Source of the DNA: Rostrohypoxylon terebratum
Lineage: Eukaryota; Ascomycota; Sordariomycetes; Xylariales; Hypoxylaceae
Direction: 5' to 3'
Assembly (NCBI GenBank): GCA_022497145.1
Contig: MU385952.1
Span: 1 to 64,000 of the forward strand
DNA length: 64,000 bases
Shown: one piece after another, positions 57,941 through 64,000 of the stretch
Position numbering within the stretch: position 1 is the stretch's first letter
Layout of the letters: each line of letters starts with the position of its first letter
The notes under the pieces: generated by a model
Told to the model about the DNA's origin: nothing
Seen by the model: the letters and a program-made list of their open reading frames with translations, nothing else
The model's database searches: none
Translations under genes and position numbers: made by a program

Positions 57941-59996
57941 TTAGCTGATAACGAGTCCCAGCTCCTTTGCGATAATATCAGCCGCTTTCTCTCCAATCAT
58001 CATTGCCGTGTTGTTAGTATTCGCACCCACATTCTCTGGCGGGATGCTCAAGTCAGCCACCTTGAGCCCCTGGACTCCGTATACGTTGAGGTCCTTATCC
58101 ACGACACCCATCTCTTCGCGCGGCGCCATCTTAACTGTGCCTAGTGAATGCCAAGTAGTTTGGATATTCTCGCGGAGGTACTGCTCGATAGCCGCGTCGT
58201 CCTCAGCTGAGTATTCGAGATCCTGTACCTCTACACCATCAGCCGGCGGGGTCCACTCTTTCAGAACGCCCGCTTTCGAGCCTTCCGGAAAGCGGGGATG
58301 ACGACTCGCGACCTCGCCCCTATATAAGCTTGTTCGCCGGAGGATCTCTCGACCCTTCTTATACGCCCAGACCTGCTTCTTGAGGTCTATATCGTTAGCA
58401 TCGCTGAAGAATCCTAGGTCAAATTCGAGAGGATCGCTGATATCGGGTCCCGTGATGTGGATGTGTCCGCGTGAGTAAGGGTATGCAGTATACGGCGCGA
58501 GGGAGATATATTGTCCAGGATCTACACCAGAAAAGTCACCCAGTACTCTACGGAGCTGTGTTAGTATAACGGAAAGAGGCATAGAGGGTTAACATACCCA
58601 GCGCTGACGACCATCAACATCAGTGGGCGGTTGGGATGGTCCCTGAAGTCCTTATCCCACATGGCTTGGAATTCCGGCCCCAAAGCAGCCACTTCGTCAT
58701 CGGTTGGTCGGAGTTTAGAGGAGAGGTCTATGAAGTTCCATCCCAGATGCGGGTGCTTCTGGGCTACGGCGTCATCGTAGGAAAGCCGCCCTGTGATGAT
58801 TGCATCGGACGTCTCGTGTGGCTCCAGAGATGATTTGTAAAAGTATGCTATCAGATTATGGTCTTGATAGTTATTACCGACGCCCTGGAGGTCCTCGATG
58901 ACGGGTACTCCTGCCCGATCAAGCACGTCTTTGGGACCTATTCCGGAGCGTTGTAAGACAGAAGGCGTACCACAAGCACCACATGACACGATAACGAGCT
59001 TTCGAGCTTTGACGGTCTGCTTCGGATGGCGTGTCGCCATGCTCATTTGGACTTGGAATTTCGGGTCGGGCGTAAACTCGACTCCATAGGCACGCTTATT
59101 CTCGTCGAATAACACGCGCACTACCTTTGACTCTACCAAGACGTGCAGGTTAGGATGCTTTCCATCGCGTAGCCGAGGATGTAGATATCCATGAGCCGTG
59201 TCTGAACGTTTACCCTCAAGATCGATGTAACGAAGCCAACGCTGCCAGCCATTGTTGGTATCCAAGTTCTGCAAGTCTGTTATCTCGGGATACCCAAACT
59301 TCGCAGCAGCGCGCAGCCACTCATCTTCTACGCGTTTGCTGCGGAACGAGCCATCAGAAACATGGATGGGGCCGTCGTAGCCATGATGTTCTGGGTTGCC
59401 AGGACCGTGGTAATTTTCAAGCTTGAACCAAAGGATTAATAAGTCTCTCGGCTTTCTCGGACGTAAGAAATCACCTTTTTCAGATATGGCCATAACTCAT
59501 CCGCGCTCCAGCCTTGGGTTTTCCACGAGTCGTAGTCATCACGTTGAGCTCGCGTATACCTAATTGAAGGAACCCAGTAAGTCTTTCGTCGACTTCTCTT
59601 CTAAATGTGCGTCTGAGTCTTACATCATGAAGTTGATGGATGAGCCCCCGCCGAGTGTACCGCCTGAGGGGACAATTCTCTCTACATTGCCGGTATACTT
59701 CGACTTCACTGTCTTGTAGAAAATTGTCGTATTCGAAGTCGGTTGAAGGTTTGAGTAGTAGAAACCCGGAGTTGTGATTTTGGGATCATTGTAGTTGTCT
59801 GGACCGCCTTCGATTACCAGGATTGAAAGTCCAGGATCAGCTTTGGCTAGTCGTCCAGCAATAATACACCCAGCGGTTCCTCCTTTACAATGCCCTTTGT
59901 TAGTGGATATTTGAACTCGGATTTGTGTCTCTTACCGCCTGCAATGATGATATCCACCTCCTCACAACCAGGAATCAGCTTTTTAAACAAACCCAT
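57941..59996 (-). CDS. Alcohol-oxidase-like GMC oxidoreductase
   Basis: Five exons (59996-59936, 59882-59624, 59559-59475, 59421-58598, 58547-57941) all join in phase to 611 aa. It matches the methanol/alcohol oxidase branch of GMC enzymes: FAD loop A-G-G-G-T-A-G-C, S-G-G-T-L-G-G-G-S-S-I-N-F, an H-G-Y-D-G-P-I-H-V-S block, L-Q-R-S-G-I-G, and near the C-terminus the likely catalytic His543 (T-W-H-S-L-G-T) and Asn586 (N-V-G-A-N-T-N-N-T). Yeast alcohol oxidases are octameric peroxisomal enzymes making H2O2. This protein ends E-L-G-L-V-I-S, with no SKL-like peroxisomal signal, and lacks the C-terminal extension of yeast AOX and a signal peptide. Location therefore looks cytosolic or piggy-backed. 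Substrate unknown. Confidence 0.9.
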
Positions 59997-61791
59997 ATTG
60001 ATTTAAGGAGTTGCTTGAAGTATCACGATGTATGCAATGCAGGATGGTTGGCATTGTATTGGAGATAATATCTATAAGCCACCCCATAGTACCAGGCATT
60101 GGTGTCATTGTTTATATATGGACATTGTGAAGGCCAAAATGAGAACATGTTCCCCTTGTCCGTCGTGGCGAGTGACCGACTGGCGCCGCACTTCCCCGCA
60201 TGTAGCTGTCATGCTAGCAACTCCAAACTTTGGAGACATCCGTGATGGACATGATTAAGCACTCACCGGGTTAAGACCTGGCTGTGGTCAGATCTTGGTA
60301 TAATGCATGAGACAGGGTACCCAACGATCTAATCCAAATCGCAATTGGAGTGTTACATACAACCACGGAAGCCTAGAAGCCTAGCCCATATGTAGGTAGA
60401 TACCTAGGTATTTGAGCCCAGGTCGAAATGAAGCGGAGAACCCAGCATTGCCGCGGTAGTCATATAATCTCGTATAATAACCTCTGAATCAAGTTACCGG
60501 TGTCTCAGTAGAGATTCGTAGATGAGTACAATGGAAGTTGCCGAGAACGCGTTACCCTGTAACTGCAGCGTTTGTGCTACCCCCGAAAGCTGAGAGCACC
60601 TGATAGCCATCACTTATTTTGGTTACATTAAAACGGTAAATCGCGTATTCTACACCGGGCTATAGTAGATGATATAGTAGATGATATAGTAGATGATAAG
60701 AATGTGGTACGGAACGAACGAATCATATCTCCCCATATAGTATATACTAGGTAGATAGGTAGTGAGAGGCGGTGATGACGTAGGAACGTTAAAACTAACG
60801 ACATACTAACTTAATAGAACACTGCGTGTTGATTTTAAAGAGACTGTACCAAATTTCCACCGATGATAACGGTTAAGATGCTTTTTCTAAGTAAGTACTA
60901 AGTCTTAAGTACCTAGGTAGTCAAGTATCTTCGGTAGCAAATGCAAAGTCTTATGAGAGTGGCGGTAAAGCTCTTCGATATACACCCATTACCTACTATA
61001 CAGTGTCGTTAGTAAGCTTTCGTGGTTGGTAGGTAAGCATATAATGGCAACGGGAAAGCAATGGTTGTTCTAAGCAGTTCACGTGCACTTACGAGGCGCC
61101 CTGTCTCTTATTGTTGTTACTGGATGTAGTAACGGCTCTTTAGCTTTTCTTTGAAGCTGCATCGTCTGACCTACTGACGGTCGACAAAGCGCCTACTAGG
61201 CATCTACTACTAGGCATTAGTGCCGGATCGAGCGTATTCCGTTTAAATCTGTCTTACAGGTTCTGTCCTTCAACAGAAGGGCGTAGACGAGGGATTAAAG
61301 TGAGTAGGTACCTAGTAAGCGACCATCCCGATCTCTCGGTGGTATGTAGCCGGTGATGTACGCAAGGCAAACTAAGTATCGAAGCTTTTCACAATATGCG
61401 GCCGTCCAATACAAAAGTCTTATCGTCAGAACGAGAATGGTCCAAATCGAAAGCGTCGAGTGACAAAAGCGTTCCCGTGTCTGTGCACCTGATTGGGTAG
61501 AAAGTTGTGGAGTTGATGCCAGAACGTCCCACTTACCGGCATACTCTACGTAATCATTGTCTCCTCATAATTATGAGAAAGTCAGACGAGTTGTACTGAT
61601 CTTTGATATATCAATAATATGGTAGTTTTTACCAGTGAGCCATCAGTTTGTGATCGCCGAGGACACCCTGAAAGAAAAAAAAAAAAAAAAGAGGTATTAT
61701 TGAAGAAGAAGAAAAAGAAGAATATGGATACTTCATAAGAGGAGCGGGCATGAATGAATGAATAATATGAGAAACTTTTAGAAAAAGAAAT
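59997..61791. other. Gene-free spacer
   Basis: No protein gene supported. It has a 12-nt repeat at 60661-60696, several CCTAGGTA words (60400, 60910, 61310) and a poly-A run at about 61675-61690. Confidence 0.45.
60661..60696. repeat. Twelve-base tandem repeat TATAGTAGATGA
   Basis: Three consecutive exact copies in the spacer. Confidence 0.85.
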
Positions 61792-61861
61792 GCATGAACG
61801 GGGAGTCGAACCCCGAGCTCAACCTTGGAAGGGTTGAATGTTACCGCTACACCATTCATGC
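61792..61861 (-). tRNA. tRNA-Gly (anticodon UCC)
   Basis: Minus-strand cloverleaf of 70 nt. Acceptor G-C-A-T-G-A-A pairs exactly with T-T-C-A-T-G-C. Anticodon stem C-A-A-C-C/G-G-T-T-G surrounds the loop C-T-T-C-C-A-A, giving TCC. T-arm C-G-G-G-G/C-C-C-C-G surrounds T-T-C-G-A-C-T. No intron. Confidence 0.92.
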
Positions 61862-62369
61862 TTCTGAATCCATTTGCTTGCCACGGTTGCTCATTGGATG
61901 AGAAAAGATCGACATAATTGTTACTATATAGTATTGGCTCCACTTCGCGCATATTAGCTTGACAAAATTAAGACCTTTCATGATAGGGATTCTTGTAGCG
62001 GCGGTTGTAAAATAAGCCTGATCTCCTGGAGACTCTGCCAAATTAACTTGGAGATAGACATGGTCTTGTCGTCGCAGGCCGACTACATCGTTTCTCTTCG
62101 AAGGCGATTTGAGATTCTAAGAGCACGTGATATATCGAGGGATATTTTGTGTCTCAGTCAAATCATGGATGCTACCTAATACCTACAGTAGTACCTAGTG
62201 CTGAGTCCCACCATAATAACCCACCAACCCCAAATGGGCACCGCGGTTCAGGGCCGTGTAGGCATCATAGCATGCCCTGAAGGGGTGCCTAAAATCCAGG
62301 ATCCGGCAGTTCGGATACCTTCCTAGGGAGGTAGGCAAATATCAGGGCGATGGATCCGTTAATATATGT
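61862..62369. other. Spacer with a strong hairpin
   Basis: No protein gene. It contains a two-part inverted repeat at 62237-62289, listed next. Confidence 0.45.
62237..62289. repeat. Two-part inverted repeat (14 bp of stem)
   Basis: GGCACC (62237-62242) pairs with GGTGCC (62284-62289). Inside it TTCAGGGC (62247-62254) pairs with GCCCTGAA (62274-62281). The loop is about 19 nt. Confidence 0.75.
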
Positions 62370-64000
62370 GTGTTAATATGGCAAACCGTCTATTTTAACG
62401 AGCTTTCTGAAGAAGGGTCGGTGCTTTGGATGTTCTCAGCCGTTCACACTACGTGCCGGGGACCTCATAATCTCAAATCAGCAATGCGTGTGGCCTTCGG
62501 CACCAGCCAACAAGACATCCTTGATAAAATAGATGGTCGCATGCACAGCCCCATGAGTGGATTCATCGAGAGATATTTTGGCAACTTTCAATATTCCCAC
62601 CAAGATTCTTTCTTAGAAATCCAAGCAGCCGAAAGAGTTGTTGGTCGCTGTGCCGTCTCATCGACTGCCCCAACGCCCGACAACTTCATACCATGGTTTT
62701 CCAATTACGTATCGCGGGGGTTTACCGGCGCTCGAGGCTCGTGGCGTATATCCAGCAGCAATGCAACGACTGAGCACAAGAGCGACGACGACGGTGCGCG
62801 TCTCCTCTTGACAATGCCCGCTTCGCCGACCTCTTACATACAGACAACTTGGGATTGTGTTCAAGTTATTGGCCAATTTCACCCAAATAGCACTAATTGT
62901 GATCAAGATGGACTGTTGCGTCTCTGTCGGTCCGCGTATCAGGTCTTCACCAGTCAACCTACCCGATTCTTCTTACATGGCTTCTATATATGCGGTTCAC
63001 TAGTCGTATTTCGGGTTTTTGATCGATCTGGCTTATACTGCAGCGATTGCTTTGGTATTCAGAAAAGTTTCATCCAATTCCTCTCATTATTCTCAGCTAT
63101 CAGCGGATGACGGGCCAGGACCTAGGGACAAGCAACATCATCGAGAGGCATAAGGGAGGTAACTACATCGCGCTTGACTATACGGCGACACCTTATTTAG
63201 GAAAGCTTTATCTCGAAGGTCAGCAAATTGTGTCGCGCGAAGGTCTTGTTGGCACTGGGATAACTTGCTATCGAGCAAGAATTCCTGATTCAAGCTAATG
63301 GAATTACAACGTTGTATTTAAGTGGCGTTGGGCCAGGGAGCGTTCAGAGGACGACGAGCTTCTGAAGATAACTGGTGATGAATGCGTCTTGGGTATCGTC
63401 TCTCTTGATTATTATAAAGAACATGAAAATACGGCAAATCTACGTCGGGGTCTTCGGTGGGCGAGACAGAAGATTCGCCGAAAGACATTTTCGCAAGAGA
63501 ACTGGAAATACCGAAGGGCAACCACAAGACCTCACTCGCAGTACTGGCGGACTTGCTGAATATACCGAAGAAACGGACAACTTTGTTCAAAATCGTGTCC
63601 TTGCCTGTATCATCACTTCACCCGTTGGCAGACCTCTTCGCACTTTTCAGTCTCTTTTGGAGTTGCTTCAAGTGTTCCGTGATGCTATCAAGTGTCACCG
63701 ATCGCTGTACTATGACGCCAAGATTCTTCACCGAGACATATTCTCCGGAAACATGACCATTTTGGATGACCAAGACGAAGGAAACCCTCGTGGAATCCTG
63801 ACAGACCTCGATTCTGCAATGGAGCTCGCTGGAGGACCGGGAAAAGAGCTTGGAATCGCTGATACCAGACCATTCATGGCAATTGGCGTCTTAAAGAACA
63901 AAAGCTATACTGACCGTCACGAACTGGTGTCGTTCCTGTACGTTTTCCTATGGACAATCATAACGAATCACGCAGAGAGCCCCCCAGAGACGAGCAAGCT
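62370..64000 (+). pseudogene. FunK1-type fungal protein kinase, disrupted; runs off the window
   Basis: Fungal FunK1 kinase family (PF17667), judged from the I-C-G-S-L-V-V-F-R-V-F-D-R-S-G-L-Y block, V-V-F-K-W-R-W, and, near the right edge, the catalytic loop L-H-R-D-I-F-S-G-N and L-T-D-L-D-S-A in place of DFG, then S-Y-T-D-R-H-E-L-V-S-F-L-Y-V. Three breaks are visible. A one-base shift lies between I-Q-K-S-F-I-Q-F and the R-M-T-G-Q-D-L-G continuation (about 63070-63095). A TAA at 63296-63298 stands in frame, with W-N-Y-N-V-V following. A shift at about 63550-63565 comes before D-N-F-V-Q-N-R-V-L. The frame has no ATG at its left end, so the start is approximate. The C-terminus lies beyond the window. 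Confidence 0.8.

Noticed and set aside
1..64000. CRISPR arrays, telomeric repeats, LTR or TIR transposons
   Set aside because: No regularly spaced repeats, no TTAGGG arrays, and no transposase or reverse-transcriptase motifs were seen.

Overview
The window reads as nuclear DNA of a filamentous ascomycete (Pezizomycotina, probably Sordariomycetes). Genes carry one to five short introns (about 45-180 nt) with GTRAGT-type donors, CTRAC-like branch sites and YAG acceptors, and they sit in long spacers on both strands. Diagnostic genes include a nuclear ATP9 precursor of the Neurospora type, the DASH kinetochore subunit Spc34, and fungal family members such as BBE-like oxidases, a FunK1 kinase, a GH55 remnant and an NLR with NACHT and WD40 domains. 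Two tRNA genes are present. No transposon, CRISPR array or rRNA gene was recognised.

Layout. 0.4-19.8 kb is accessory: a secreted berberine-bridge-type flavin oxidase, a frameshifted GNAT acetyltransferase, a V8/trypsin-like protease, a fucose-lectin-like propeller, an ankyrin-TM-vWA protein, an F-box protein, a GH55 glucanase remnant, three small or unknown proteins and an SDR. About 19.8-24.2 kb is gene-poor and holds a GC-rich island of nested hairpins. 24.3-25 kb is ATP9. 25-28.6 kb is gene-poor and contains an assembly gap with a false-looking duplication. 28.6-48.4 kb is mostly conserved: a VOC-TM protein, a MYST acetyltransferase, the proteasome subunit Rpn3, the TFIID/SAGA subunit TAF12, an unknown acidic protein, Spc34 and a DsbA-like oxidoreductase. 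48.9-53.7 kb holds a decayed NACHT-WD40 NLR and a decayed PNP-type domain gene. 54.5-60 kb holds tRNA-Val and two GMC oxidoreductases in tandem (one secreted and CDH-like, one alcohol-oxidase-like). 61.8 kb is tRNA-Gly, and a disrupted FunK1 kinase runs off the right edge.

Themes. Broken reading frames are concentrated in accessory genes (GNAT, GH55, NLR, PNP, FunK1). ATP9, Rpn3, MYST, Spc34 and the DsbA-like gene are intact over several kilobases. That contrast favours real decay over uniform sequencing error, although two NLR frameshifts lie in 7-base homopolymers. I found no obvious multi-gene new system. The items most worth a second look are the hairpin island at about 20.2-20.6 kb, the in-frame stop and 96-codon extension of TAF12, the ankyrin-TM-vWA architecture, and the PNP/NACHT/WD40 locus. 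All exon structures are my own reading of splice sites and were not checked against transcripts.
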